A stretch of DNA of 64,000 nt from Aliihoeflea sp052435735 (lineage in GTDB: Bacteria > Pseudomonadota > Alphaproteobacteria > Rhizobiales > Rhizobiaceae), in contig JBQVNB010000003.1 in assembly GCA_052435735.1 (NCBI GenBank), forward strand, positions 186,001 through 250,000, read 5' to 3'. Below are positions 51,427 through 60,696 of this stretch, in pieces (the stretch's first letter is position 1; the number at the start of each line of letters is the position of its first letter). The translations under genes were made by a program, and so were the position numbers. The notes under the pieces are model-generated. The model worked only from the letters and a program-made list of their open reading frames with translations. It was not told the origin of the DNA and did no database searches.

Positions 51427-53390
51427 GCGCGTCCCTGTTCGATAGGGTCCTTGGGGGCGTGGGCAGGCACTTCGAGCATGTCGCCCGGCGCGACCGGCGA
51501 ATGATCCGGCGCCTCGACATGCCCGATGCTCTGCTTTTGCGTGCGCGGCGGCAGTTCGGCCGCCGGCCATTTCAAATTGACGGCGATGCCGGCAGCCGCA
51601 AGCGCCAGCCCGATCGCGTCGGTCACGAAGCCGGTCTTGATCAGCGACAGGGCGGCGGCGAAGAACAGAAGCCGCGTGATCCAGCTTGCCGGCTTGATGA
51701 AATAGCCGGTCAGCGCTCCGGCCAGAAGCGTGACGCCGATGGTTGCCGAGATTGCGGCGAGCACGATGTCGGGCCAGTCGCCGATCATCAGAAGCGCCGG
51801 GCCGAACACGAACATGAACGGGATGATGTAGCCGGTGAGGCCGAGCTTGACCGCGTCCCAGCTCGTTTCCCAGATGCCGCCGCGACTAAGGCCCGCCGCC
51901 GCATAGACCGCGATGGCGACCGGCGGCGTGATGGCCGACAGGATGGCGAAGTAGAAGACGAACATGTGCGCGGCCTCGACCGGAACACCGAGCCTGACCA
52001 GCGCCGGCACCAGAAGCGCCACCTGCACGATATAGGCGGGCGTCGTCGGCATGCCCATGCCGAGGATGATGCCCGCGACCATGGTCAGGAGCAGCGCCGG
52101 CAGGAGCATGTTCTGCGCCGCGGCGCGTACGATGCCCGTGAAGGTGAGACCGAGCCCGGTCTGGGCGATGACGCCGATGACGATGCCGGCCGCCGCGCAG
52201 GCGAGCGCGACGATCACGGCGTTGATCGCACCCGATTCGAGGCCGTCGACGAGCTTCTGGATCGAGAACTCCGCCCGCGTCGTCTTGCGCAGCAGCACGA
52301 CCGGGACGATGGAGAGGATGCCCATCAGAGCCGAGAATTGCGCCGACCGTCCGATCATCAGCGCGCCGATGATGAAGAACAGCGGCAGGAAAAGGTGCCC
52401 GCGTTCGCTGAGCACGGTCCAGACGCGGGGAAGATCTGCCTTGGGAAGGCCTTTGAGCCCCTGCTTCTTGGCCTCGAAATGGACGGCGAGGAAGACCGCG
52501 AGATAATAAAGGAAGGCCGGCAGCAGCGCGTAGGTCGCGACCGTCAGATAACTGACGCCCATGAATTCGGCCATGACGAAGGCGGCCGCGCCCATGATCG
52601 GCGGCATGATCTGCCCGCCGGTCGAGGCCACTGCCTCGACCGCGCCCGAAAACGATTTCGGATAGCCGATGCGCTTCATCAAGGGGATGGTGAACGTGCC
52701 GGTGGTCATGACATTGGCGACGGCCGATCCCGAGACCGATCCGAACAGGCCCGACGTAACCACCGCCACCTTGGCGGGACCGCCGGCCGTGTGACCCGTC
52801 AGCGCGAGGGCGAAGTCGGTGAAGAGTTTGCCGATGCCCATCCGCTCGGCCAGCGCGCCGAAGATGACGAAAAGGACCACATAGGTCGCCGAAACCTGGG
52901 CGGGAATGCCGAACAGGGCATCCGTCGTCATGTATTGATATTCGAGCAGCCGCAGGATGCGGGTGTTGGTGAAGAACACCTGGTAGCCGAGGAACAGGAG
53001 CGCCGTGATCGGCAGGATCGGTCCCATCGCGCGGCGGGCGGCTTCCAGCACGACCAGGATCATCAGGATCGCCATGGCCTGGTCGGTCGTCGAGACCGGG
53101 CCGACATAGGCCATCCGCGTGTTGAAGTATTGCTGGTAGAAGATCGGATAGGCGCACGCGACGATGGCGCCGATCACGAACAGCCAGTCGAGCGGACCCG
53201 GCGCCTTGCCGGCATTGCGGCTGAACAGCGGCAGCGACAGATAGGCCAGCACCAGTGCGAATCCGAAATGGGTCGCGCGCAGGGTGAATGCGTTCGGCGG
53301 TCCCGCATAGGCGACATAGAGGTGAAACAGGCTCATCGACACCGCCACGAATGTCACGAGCTTCTTCATCAGCGATTCGTAGCGCATCAT
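51423..53390 (-). CDS. TRAP transporter fused permease (DctQ-DctM fusion, TAXI type)
   Basis: 655 residues with about 16-17 membrane helices: a DctQ-like part of about 160 residues, then a DctM part with FGSVSGSAVANVMTTGTFTI, GGQIMPPIMGAAAFVMAEFM, GMGMPTTPAYIVQVALLVPA and AITPPVAIAVYAAAG. Fused permeases of this sort work with TAXI-type binding proteins, and one is encoded directly upstream at 53481. GAGGAGG lies before the paired ATG codons. The C-terminal 60 residues are a soluble Pro-rich tail. Imports an organic acid with a sodium or proton gradient. Confidence 0.93.
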   Translation of the reverse strand: MMRYESLMKKLVTFVAVSMSLFHLYVAYAGPPNAFTLRATHFGFALVLAYLSLPLFSRNAGKAPGPLDWLFVIGAIVACAYPIFYQQYFNTRMAYVGPVSTTDQAMAILMILVVLEAARRAMGPILPITALLFLGYQVFFTNTRILRLLEYQYMTTDALFGIPAQVSATYVVLFVIFGALAERMGIGKLFTDFALALTGHTAGGPAKVAVVTSGLFGSVSGSAVANVMTTGTFTIPLMKRIGYPKSFSGAVEAVASTGGQIMPPIMGAAAFVMAEFMGVSYLTVATYALLPAFLYYLAVFLAVHFEAKKQGLKGLPKADLPRVWTVLSERGHLFLPLFFIIGALMIGRSAQFSALMGILSIVPVVLLRKTTRAEFSIQKLVDGLESGAINAVIVALACAAAGIVIGVIAQTGLGLTFTGIVRAAAQNMLLPALLLTMVAGIILGMGMPTTPAYIVQVALLVPALVRLGVPVEAAHMFVFYFAILSAITPPVAIAVYAAAGLSRGGIWETSWDAVKLGLTGYIIPFMFVFGPALLMIGDWPDIVLAAISATIGVTLLAGALTGYFIKPASWITRLLFFAAALSLIKTGFVTDAIGLALAAAGIAVNLKWPAAELPPRTQKQSIGHVEAPDHSPVAPGDMLEVPAHAPKDPIEQGRA

Positions 53391-53480
53391 GGCACCCTCC
53401 TCGGTGTCGTCGGCCTGTCTCGAAACTGCACGTGCAACCGGGCGGACACGGTTCGGCCGCGTCCGCCCGTCAGTCGCGAT

Positions 53481-54425
53481 TTACTGGGCGACGCCGTTCG
53501 CCTCGTAGAAGGCGGTCGCGCCTTCATGCATGGGAACGCCGATATCCTGCGCCATTTCTTCCAGCGACAGGTCGGCCATCACCGAGGCGATGGCGGCGAG
53601 ATCCTGCCGGTTTTCCCACATCTGGGTCAAAAGCCCCTCGACGATCTCGGCCTCGAGGTCGCAGCGCGCGACGATATGGGTGGCGTAGCCGACCGCGTTC
53701 ACATCCTCGTCCTGCCCGGGATAGGTGCCGGCCGGGATGGTGAGGCTCGTGTAACCGGGATTGATCTCCGCGCGCATCCTCTCGACGAAGGCCTCGTCGA
53801 GCGGGATCACCGTCAGGTCGGCGCTGTTGGCCAGATCCATCACCGCCGAGGAGGGGATGGTGGTGCCCAGCGCCAGAATGTCCGAATTGTTGTCCTGAAC
53901 GAGCGAGACGCCGTCCGAATAGGAGACGAAGTCGACGGCGGACATGTCGTCATAGCTGAGGCCGGCGGTCTGAAGCACCGCGCGCACCACCTGCTCGGCC
54001 GTGTTGCCGACGGGCTGGGTGTTGAGGCGCTTGCCCGCGAAGTCTTCGACCGTCGCGATACCGCTCGCCTGCGTCGCCACCATCTGGAAATACTGCGGAT
54101 AGAGCGTCGCGACGTTGCAGACATTGTCGGCTTCGGCCTCAAAGGGCTCGCGGCCTTCGATCGCGTCGACGGTCGAGATCGAATTGCCGAAGCCGAGATC
54201 GGCATCGCCGTTCTGGACGCCCTGGACATTGGCGATGCCGCCGCCCGGCAGGACCTGGATCGAGGCGAGGCCCGCATCGCTGGCCATCGCCTGCATGGCG
54301 CCGCCGAGCGGATACCACGCGCCGCCCTGCGGCCCGGTCATCAGGTTCAGTTGCTGCGCCTGCGCCGGTGCGGCGACGGCCGCCACTGCAAGCACGGTGA
54401 GTGCAGTCAGCATTTGGGTCTTCAT
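53481..54425 (-). CDS. TAXI family TRAP substrate-binding protein
   Basis: 314 residues with a signal peptide (AQA cleavage near residue 23). The start of the mature protein (LNLMTGPQGGAWYPLGGAMQ) is the TAXI signature, followed by QVLPGGGIANVQGVQNGDADLGFGNSIST and FAGKRLNTQPVGNTAEQVVR. TAXI proteins resemble the glutamate/glutamine type of binding fold and feed fused TRAP permeases such as the one encoded downstream. Ligand unknown; the dehydratase and lyase genes around it suggest a sugar acid or hydroxy acid. Confidence 0.93.
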   Translation of the reverse strand: MKTQMLTALTVLAVAAVAAPAQAQQLNLMTGPQGGAWYPLGGAMQAMASDAGLASIQVLPGGGIANVQGVQNGDADLGFGNSISTVDAIEGREPFEAEADNVCNVATLYPQYFQMVATQASGIATVEDFAGKRLNTQPVGNTAEQVVRAVLQTAGLSYDDMSAVDFVSYSDGVSLVQDNNSDILALGTTIPSSAVMDLANSADLTVIPLDEAFVERMRAEINPGYTSLTIPAGTYPGQDEDVNAVGYATHIVARCDLEAEIVEGLLTQMWENRQDLAAIASVMADLSLEEMAQDIGVPMHEGATAFYEANGVAQ

Positions 54426-54480
54426 CGTCGGTCTTCCTCCCTGTTGGACCTGTCGAATCTGTTAGGGCGCCTGCGAAGCG

Positions 54481-55554
54481 TCAGCCCGGCACCGCCTCCT
54501 CTTCCAGTCGGAACGCGATGTCCGCGCGCCTGCAGATGTCGCGCAACTGCTGCCCGAGCTTGTGCGGCAGCGGAATTCCGTTGGCGCGTCGTTCGTCCTC
54601 GCAGCGATATTCGGGGTCGCCCGCGACCATGACGGGCGCATCGGCATCGCTCGGTGGCGTTTCGCGAAGGCCCTCGACCATGCGCGCCATGTCGGCGGCG
54701 AATTCCTCCCGCGATCCCCGCAAAAGTGCGGGGTCGAGCGCCATGACGAAATGGCCGACATCGTGATGGCCCGCCGGCGATCCGCGCAACGGTGTCATGG
54801 CTGCACCTGACAGCGTGCTTGACAGGATTTCGACCATGGTGGCGAGCCCGTAGCCCTTGTGGCCGCCGAGCGGCACGAGAAGCGTGTCGCGCAGCGCTTG
54901 GGCCGGATCGAGCAGCGGTGCGCCCTGCCGGTCCAGCGCCCAGCCGGCCGGTATCGGCTTCTCCGCCCGTTCCGCGAGCTTCAGCTTGCCGATCGCCGCC
55001 GTCGATGTTGCCATGTCGAGAAGAAACGGACGCTGCCCGGCGCATGGGGCGGCAAATGCGATCGGATTGGTGCCGAGCCGCGGCTCCAGCCCGCCCGTCG
55101 GAACGATGGCCGAACGCCAGACCGACGAGGTCGACAGTCCGATGAGACCACGCTCGGCCAGCCTGCGTGCATAGATGCCGGCGGCCCCGTAATGATTTGA
55201 ATTGCGGATCGCAACGGCCGCGATGCCGAACTTCTCCGCCCGTTCGGCCGCCATCTCGACGGCCATTGCCGATGGCACCTGCCCGAAGCCGCCATCCGCG
55301 TCGATGAGCGCGACGGCCGCGTGGTCGTGGACGATTTCGATGACGGGCCGCGGATTGGCGCCGCCTTCATCGATCTGGCGTTCGTAGAGCGCGAGCATGG
55401 CGACGCCGTGGGATTCGATGCCCATCAAATCGGCTTCGGTCAGGATGTCCGCCGTCGTGGCGGCGTGGTCCGCGCTCAGGCCCCAAGCCGACAGGATGTC
55501 GGCCGCCTGGCGACGCCAGATCGCCGCGGGGACGTTCGACCCCGGTTGCGTCAC
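54481..55554 (-). CDS. Ldh/malate dehydrogenase (LDH2) family NAD(P) oxidoreductase
   Basis: 357 residues of the LDH2/MDH2 fold: DLMGIESHGVAML with the catalytic His, VALIDADGGFGQV, RNSNHYGAAGIYARRLAERG, LGTNPIAFAAPC and LGGHKGYGLATMVEIL. Members include malate, ureidoglycolate, sulfolactate, 2,3-diketogulonate and delta-1-piperideine-2-carboxylate enzymes. The substrate here is probably a 2-keto or 2-hydroxy acid produced by the neighbouring enzymes. It lies between the DHDPS-like gene and the TAXI gene on the same strand. Confidence 0.9.
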   Translation of the reverse strand: MTQPGSNVPAAIWRRQAADILSAWGLSADHAATTADILTEADLMGIESHGVAMLALYERQIDEGGANPRPVIEIVHDHAAVALIDADGGFGQVPSAMAVEMAAERAEKFGIAAVAIRNSNHYGAAGIYARRLAERGLIGLSTSSVWRSAIVPTGGLEPRLGTNPIAFAAPCAGQRPFLLDMATSTAAIGKLKLAERAEKPIPAGWALDRQGAPLLDPAQALRDTLLVPLGGHKGYGLATMVEILSSTLSGAAMTPLRGSPAGHHDVGHFVMALDPALLRGSREEFAADMARMVEGLRETPPSDADAPVMVAGDPEYRCEDERRANGIPLPHKLGQQLRDICRRADIAFRLEEEAVPG

Positions 55555-55691
55555 GCTCTTCCTCCCAGATGCAGCCCCCGGTTTCGTGCCTCCCGAGGTT
55601 GTCGCTTTGGACCGGAGCGCACCATGAAGCTCAACCAGTTGTCAAGACACTTTACAGCCTCGCCGCGTTTCACCATCACGGCCGGCATCCT

Positions 55692-56606
55692 TCAGGACGC
55701 CTTTCGAACGCTCAGCCCCGCCCGCTCCAGAAATGCCTCGAGACGCTTGTGCTGAACCGCCGTCAGCGGCCAGGCGGATGGCGGGCGGCATGGGCCGCAA
55801 TCGTTTCCGGTCAGCGCCAGCGCTGCCTTGACGCCAGTGACGTTGGTGCCGTTCATCTCTTCTGCGCGAACGGCCTCGAATTCCCGCATACCGGCGATGA
55901 GATCGCGGGCGCGCGCATAATCGGATGCTTCCAGTGCCTCGAAGATCGCCATCGAGCGCTGCGGCCAGACATTGATGAGGCCCGAGGTGAAGCCGCGCGC
56001 GCCGACGGCGTAGAAGACCGGCGCCCAGACCTCGGCCAGCCCGCCGACCCAGACGATATGGTCGGGCGCCGCATCCATCGCCTCGGCAAGACGCATCGGA
56101 TTGGGGGTTGCCCATTTGACGCCGACGACGCCTTCGATGCTGCAAAGCTCTGCAATCGCGGCCGTGCCGATCGTGTCGTTGCGCAGATAGATGACGATCG
56201 GCAGGTCGGCCGCGTCACGCACGCGCTTGACATAGTCGCTCACGCCGCGCGGCGCCGCGAACGGATCTGGCGGCTGGTGGATCATCAACCCGGCCGCTCC
56301 TGCTTCGGCGGACGTCCTCGCCAGCCGCTCGGCGTCCTTGACCGACCGGCCGATCCCGGCCAGCAGCGGCACGCGTCCGTCGATCTTCTGCGCCGCCATC
56401 CGCACGAAATCCTCGGCCTCTTCCGGCGCCAGCCCGTAGAACTCACCCGTGTTTCCGTTCGCGACCAAAACATGGATTCCGGCCGTGACGGCGCGGTCGA
56501 CGATCGGCCCAAGCGGCCTGGCGTCCAGCCTGTCCTCACGGTCGAAGGGGGCGACGAGAATGCCGGAGATTCCTGTGATCGCGCGGGCGAGGGGGTTGGG
56601 ATTCAT
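55692..56606 (-). CDS. DHDPS/N-acetylneuraminate lyase family aldolase
   Basis: 304 residues. The Schiff-base Lys is in GVVGVKWATPNP, the catalytic Tyr is in LPIVIYLRND, and the pyruvate-binding GNTGEFYGL replaces the usual GTTGE. The (beta/alpha)8 family contains dihydrodipicolinate synthase, KDG aldolase and 5-keto-4-deoxyglucarate or 2-keto-3-deoxyarabonate dehydratase. Next to an IlvD/Edd-type sugar-acid dehydratase gene, a keto-deoxy sugar acid is the most likely substrate. The start at 56606 fits family length; the upstream frame overlaps the GntR gene. Confidence 0.88.
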   Translation of the reverse strand: MNPNPLARAITGISGILVAPFDREDRLDARPLGPIVDRAVTAGIHVLVANGNTGEFYGLAPEEAEDFVRMAAQKIDGRVPLLAGIGRSVKDAERLARTSAEAGAAGLMIHQPPDPFAAPRGVSDYVKRVRDAADLPIVIYLRNDTIGTAAIAELCSIEGVVGVKWATPNPMRLAEAMDAAPDHIVWVGGLAEVWAPVFYAVGARGFTSGLINVWPQRSMAIFEALEASDYARARDLIAGMREFEAVRAEEMNGTNVTGVKAALALTGNDCGPCRPPSAWPLTAVQHKRLEAFLERAGLSVRKAS

Positions 56607-56631
56607 TGTGCGTCTCCGCTTTCGGGCGGTT

Positions 56632-57327
56632 TCAGGAAGGGCCGGGCACGAAATAGTCCGGCCGGGAACGGCTGAGTTCCTTTGCGATGGTGATCGACTG
56701 CGAGAGGTGAAACGCCATCGCGGCATCGGCGCGGTCCGGCGCTCCGGCCGCAATCGCCTCGATGATCGCGCGATGCTCGTCGAGAATCCGCTTCGTCTTG
56801 TCGCCCATCGGCAGATGCAGGGCGCGCAGGCGATCGATATGGACGCTCTCGCGGCGGATGACTCCGTGCAGCCGCATCAGGCCTGCCGCGTCGAAGAGCG
56901 TGCGATGAAATGTCAGGTCGAGGCTCGCGAAACCGGCGAGATCGTTCGCGGCTTCGCAATCGATTTGCAGGGCGGTGATATGTTCGAGCTTGCGAACGAG
57001 CTCGCCATTCCGTTCGCTTGCCAGCCGCCGCACGATGCTCTGTTCGACCGAACTTCGCAGGAAATGCGCTTCGCGCGCGTGGCCGAGATCGATCCGGCTG
57101 ACGAGGGTCCGCGATTGCGGGTAGATATCGACAAGCCCCTCCTCCTGAAGCCGCAGCAGCGCGTCACGCACCGGCGTGGAGCTCAGCCCATAGGCTGCCT
57201 GCAATTCGCTCCGCGACAACTGGCTTCCGGGCGGCAGGTCGAGTGACAGAATGCGCGCGCGCAGGTCGCCATAAACGTCCGTCGCACTTTCCGCGCCGGT
57301 TGGGGCCGTCGCTCGCATCGATCCCAT
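56632..57327 (-). CDS. FadR-subfamily (FCD) GntR regulator (first of two adjacent)
   Basis: 231 residues. Winged helix: PPGSQLSRSELQAAYGLSSTPVRDALLRLQ and a wing VDIYPQSRTLVSRI. FCD domain: DLTFHRTLFDAAGLMRLH and DEHRAIIEAI, with FHLSQS near the end. It is encoded 25 bases before the DHDPS-like gene on the same strand and 52 bases after the other GntR gene. Both are likely regulators of this catabolic locus; they share only about the family level of similarity, so may respond to different signals. Confidence 0.87.
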   Translation of the reverse strand: MGSMRATAPTGAESATDVYGDLRARILSLDLPPGSQLSRSELQAAYGLSSTPVRDALLRLQEEGLVDIYPQSRTLVSRIDLGHAREAHFLRSSVEQSIVRRLASERNGELVRKLEHITALQIDCEAANDLAGFASLDLTFHRTLFDAAGLMRLHGVIRRESVHIDRLRALHLPMGDKTKRILDEHRAIIEAIAAGAPDRADAAMAFHLSQSITIAKELSRSRPDYFVPGPS

Positions 57328-57379
57328 TCCTCCGAAGGCGCCGCGTGCTGATACATTAGTGCAGCATGGGCGCCCACGG

Positions 57380-58096
57380 TCAACCCGGTTCGTGAGCGCG
57401 GAACACAGCCTCGCCCGGCGTCGTCCGTGGCTGGAAAGCGTCCGGCTCCAAGAGGAGCTGCTGTTCCATGAAGATCACCGCCCCGGCCACGTGCCGGCGC
57501 AGCATTGCCTCGCCCGCGGCCGCGTCCTGTGCGGCGATTGCGTCCAGGATCGCCTTGTGGTCCTGAACCAGCATCGGAACCTTTCCGCCCTGCGGCGCCT
57601 GCAGGAAGCGAATTCGGTCGAGCTGCGCCTTGCGCGAATGGATGACCGACCAGATTTCGCGCAGGCCGCCGAGCTCGAACAGCGACTGATGGAAGAGATC
57701 GTCGAGCGGCATGAAGGAGGCGAACTCCGTATCCGCCATCATGACCTGCTGTTCGACGAGGATCGCGCGCGGCCGCGACAGGTCGAGGCCCGGCGTGGCG
57801 CAAAGCTGGCGGATCAGCGGGATCTCGAGATTGCTGCGCAGGAAATGCGCCTGCCTTACCGCGCGCACGTCGATGCCTGAAACGAAGGTCGCGTGCTGCG
57901 GGGCAATCTCGACCAGCCCGTGATCGGCCAGTCGCAGGATCGCTTCGCGCACCGGCGTGCGACTGACCGCGAACCGGTCGCACAATTCCTTCTCCACCAG
58001 GGTTTCTCCCGGCTTCAGCTCGAGCGTTACGATCATGCGGCGAAGCTGATCGTAGATCTCGTCGGCGAGCGAACGGCGGCGCACTGGTTGCAGCAT
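57380..58096 (-). CDS. FadR-subfamily (FCD) GntR regulator (second of two adjacent)
   Basis: 238 residues. Winged helix: KPGETLVEKELCDRFAVSRTPVREAILRL, wing VEIAPQHATFVSGID. FCD domain: DDLFHQSLFELGGLREIW and QDHKAILDAIAAQD, with HVAGAVIFMEQQL. The start MLQPVRRRSL at 58096 has AAGGGG about six bases upstream. It diverges from the IlvD/Edd gene with a 136-base shared promoter region containing an AT-rich stretch (TTTCAAATATACTAGCG near 58179-58195), where an operator is likely. Confidence 0.87.
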   Translation of the reverse strand: MLQPVRRRSLADEIYDQLRRMIVTLELKPGETLVEKELCDRFAVSRTPVREAILRLADHGLVEIAPQHATFVSGIDVRAVRQAHFLRSNLEIPLIRQLCATPGLDLSRPRAILVEQQVMMADTEFASFMPLDDLFHQSLFELGGLREIWSVIHSRKAQLDRIRFLQAPQGGKVPMLVQDHKAILDAIAAQDAAAGEAMLRRHVAGAVIFMEQQLLLEPDAFQPRTTPGEAVFRAHEPG

Positions 58097-58232
58097 ATGG
58101 GACCCCTTGCAACCGGTATAGCGCTCCACGCGACATGTTCCAATCCGGGACACTCGCGATTCGGCGGTTGCACACCGCTTTCAAATATACTAGCGCAAGA
58201 GGCAATGTGAGTGGTCATTGTGGAGGACGATG

Positions 58233-59969
58233 ATGACGAAACGGAAGAGCCTAGGCGAATTGCGCAGCGCGCGCTGGTTCGCGCCGGACGATCTGCGCAG
58301 TTTCGGCCATCGCTCGCGCATGATGCAGATGGGCTTTGCCAATGAGGAGATGGCCGGCCGGCCCATCATCGGCATCATCAACACCTGGTCCGACCTCAAT
58401 CCCTGTCACGCACATTTCCGCCAGCGCGCCGAAGACGTGAAGCGCGGCGTCCTGCAGGCCGGCGGCTTCCCGGTCGAGCTTCCGGCGCTGTCGCTGTCGG
58501 AAAGCAACGTCAAGCCTACGACGATGCTCTATCGCAACCTCCTCGCCATGGATGTCGAGGAACTGATCCGCTCGCACCCGCTTGATGGCGTCGTCTTGAT
58601 GGGCGGCTGCGACAAGACAACGCCGGCATTGCTCCTCGGCGCAACGAGCGCGAACCTGCCGGCCGTTTTCGTCCCCGCCGGCCCGATGCTGCGCGGCAAC
58701 TGGAAGGGTCGCGTGCTGGGCTCCGGTTCGGATGCCTGGAAATACTGGGACGAGCGCCGCGCCGGCAACATCACCGATGCCGACTGGCAGGGGCTCGAAG
58801 GCGGCATCGCCCGCTCCTACGGCACCTGCATGACCATGGGCACGGCATCGACCATGACCGGCATCGTCGAGGCGATCGGCATGACGCTGCCCGGCGCATC
58901 CTCCATCCCCGCCGCCGATTCCAACCATATCCGCATGGCATCGGCTTCCGGCCGCCGTGCCGTCGAGATGGTGTGGGAGGATCTGAAGCCCTCCGACATC
59001 CAGACGCGCGGGGCGTTCGAGAACGGCATCGCGGTCGCGATGGCGATGGGCTGCTCCACCAACGCCATCATCCACCTGATCGCGATGGCTCGACGCGCCG
59101 GCGCCGATATCGGGCTCGACGATTTCGACCGCGCCAGCCGTACCGTTCCGGTCATCGCCAACATTCGCCCGAGTGGCGAAAAATACCTGATGGAGGACTT
59201 TTTCTATGCCGGCGGCATGCCGGCGATGATGGCGCAGCTCGGCGATCATCTCCATTCCGATTGCATCACCGTCACCGGCCGCACGCTGGGCGAAAACATC
59301 GCCGGGGCCGAAGTCCACGATGCGGACGTCATCCGACCGCTCGACGACCCGATCTACAGCGAAGGCGCGCTCGCGGTCCTGAAAGGCAACCTCGCGCCCG
59401 AGGGCTGCATCATCAAGCCGAGCGCCTGCGAGCCGCGCTTCCAGCGCCACATCGGCTCGGCACTCGTCTTCGACGACTATCCCTCGATGAAGGCGGTGAT
59501 CGACAGCGACGATCTCGACGTCACCGCCGACCATGTGCTGATCCTCAGGAATGCCGGTCCGCTCGGCGGGCCGGGCATGCCCGAATGGGGCATGTTGCCG
59601 ATCCCGAAGAAGCTCGTGCGTAAGGGCGTGCGCGACATGGTCCGCATTTCGGACGCGCGCATGAGCGGCACCAGCTACGGCGCCTGCATCCTCCACGTTT
59701 CGCCCGAATCCTTCGTTGGCGGTCCGCTCGCGCTGGTCAGGACAGGCGACCTGATAAGCCTCGACATTCCCGCCCGCTCGATCCGCCTCGAAGTCGACGA
59801 CGCGGAACTGGCATCCCGCAAGGTGGCATGGAAAGCGCCGGAGCCACGCTACGAGCGCGGCTATGGCTGGATGTTCTCCAAGCACATCCGCCAGGCCCAT
59901 GAAGGCTGCGACTTCGACTTCCTGGAAACCGAATTCGGCCGTCCGGTGGACGAGCCCGCGATCTACTGA
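58233..59969 (+). CDS. IlvD/Edd family dehydratase, L-arabinonate dehydratase-like
   Basis: 578 residues. Three cysteines hold the [2Fe-2S] cluster: C58 in DLNPCHAHF, C126 in MGGCDKTTPA and C199 in SYGTCMTMGT. The spacing and total length match the sugar-acid branch (L-arabinonate and D-xylonate dehydratases) rather than IlvD proper. Late conserved blocks are ARMSGTSYGACILHVSPE and GPLALVRTGD. It removes water from an aldonic acid to give a 2-keto-3-deoxy acid. ATG 58233 is preferred over 58230 because GGAGG is then six bases away. Divergent from the second GntR gene and followed by the RraA-like gene. Confidence 0.9.
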   Translation: MTKRKSLGELRSARWFAPDDLRSFGHRSRMMQMGFANEEMAGRPIIGIINTWSDLNPCHAHFRQRAEDVKRGVLQAGGFPVELPALSLSESNVKPTTMLYRNLLAMDVEELIRSHPLDGVVLMGGCDKTTPALLLGATSANLPAVFVPAGPMLRGNWKGRVLGSGSDAWKYWDERRAGNITDADWQGLEGGIARSYGTCMTMGTASTMTGIVEAIGMTLPGASSIPAADSNHIRMASASGRRAVEMVWEDLKPSDIQTRGAFENGIAVAMAMGCSTNAIIHLIAMARRAGADIGLDDFDRASRTVPVIANIRPSGEKYLMEDFFYAGGMPAMMAQLGDHLHSDCITVTGRTLGENIAGAEVHDADVIRPLDDPIYSEGALAVLKGNLAPEGCIIKPSACEPRFQRHIGSALVFDDYPSMKAVIDSDDLDVTADHVLILRNAGPLGGPGMPEWGMLPIPKKLVRKGVRDMVRISDARMSGTSYGACILHVSPESFVGGPLALVRTGDLISLDIPARSIRLEVDDAELASRKVAWKAPEPRYERGYGWMFSKHIRQAHEGCDFDFLETEFGRPVDEPAIY

Positions 59970-59979
59970 GGAGCATCCC

Positions 59980-60696
59980 ATGGCCCTGTCGACCGAAACC
60001 CGCGACAAGCTAAAGACCGTCTCGACGGCGACGCTCTGCACGGCGCTCTACAAGCGCGGCCTGCGCAACCAGTTCATTCAGGACGTCCATCCGCTCGATC
60101 CGTCGAAGCCCACCATGGTCGGCGAAGCCTTCACGCTGCGTTACATGCCCGCCCGCGAGGATCTGAACGGGCTGGAAGTCTTCCGAAACCGCGCCCATCC
60201 GCAGCGCAAGGCGATCGAGGATTGCCCGCCCGGCGCGGTAATGGTCATCGACAGCCGCAAGAACCCCCGCGCCGCGTCCGCCGGAGGCATTCTGGTCACC
60301 CGGCTGATGGTGCGCGGCGTCGCCGGCATCGTCACCGATGGCGGCTTTCGCGATTCTGCCGAGATCGCCGACCTCGCCATCCCCGCCTATCACACCCGCC
60401 CCTCGGCCCCGACCAACCTGACTCTGCATCAGGCGATCGACATCAACGTGCCGATCGGCTGCGGCGACACGCCGGTCTTCCCCGGCGACGTCGTGGTTGG
60501 CGACAGCGACGGCGTCGTCGTGCTCCCCTCCCATCTCGCCGACGAACTCGCGACAGAAGCGGTCGAGATGACTGCTTTCGAGGATTTCGTCACCGAAGAG
60601 GTGCAGAATGGCCGCTCGATCCTCGGCCTCTACCCCGCGACCGAGGACAAGACGCTGACAGACTTCGCCGCCTGGCGGAAAATCAGCGGCCGCTAG
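59980..60696 (+). CDS. RraA-like (HMG/CHA aldolase-type) protein
   Basis: 238 residues. The core has VSTATLCTALYKRGLRNQF, PPGAVMVIDSRKNPRAAS, the GGILVTRLMVRGVAGIVTDGG segment with DGGFRD carrying the metal and arginine residues, and VPIGCGDTPVFPGDVVVGD. RraA-fold enzymes in catabolic loci act as 4-hydroxy-4-methyl-2-oxoglutarate or related aldolases, oxaloacetate decarboxylases, or sugar-acid epimerases. They are not RNase E inhibitors when this active site is complete. Starts 11 bases after the dehydratase stop with GAGGAG upstream. Its 3' end overlaps the convergent FG-GAP gene by 14 bases. Confidence 0.85.
   Translation: MALSTETRDKLKTVSTATLCTALYKRGLRNQFIQDVHPLDPSKPTMVGEAFTLRYMPAREDLNGLEVFRNRAHPQRKAIEDCPPGAVMVIDSRKNPRAASAGGILVTRLMVRGVAGIVTDGGFRDSAEIADLAIPAYHTRPSAPTNLTLHQAIDINVPIGCGDTPVFPGDVVVGDSDGVVVLPSHLADELATEAVEMTAFEDFVTEEVQNGRSILGLYPATEDKTLTDFAAWRKISGR

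Noticed and set aside
51459..54632. A very long plus-strand open frame (more than 1,000 codons) across the TRAP permease and TAXI genes
   Set aside because: Its product is almost wholly Arg/Asp/His-rich low-complexity sequence, the usual mirror of a hydrophobic GC-rich gene. The minus strand encodes clear transporter families.
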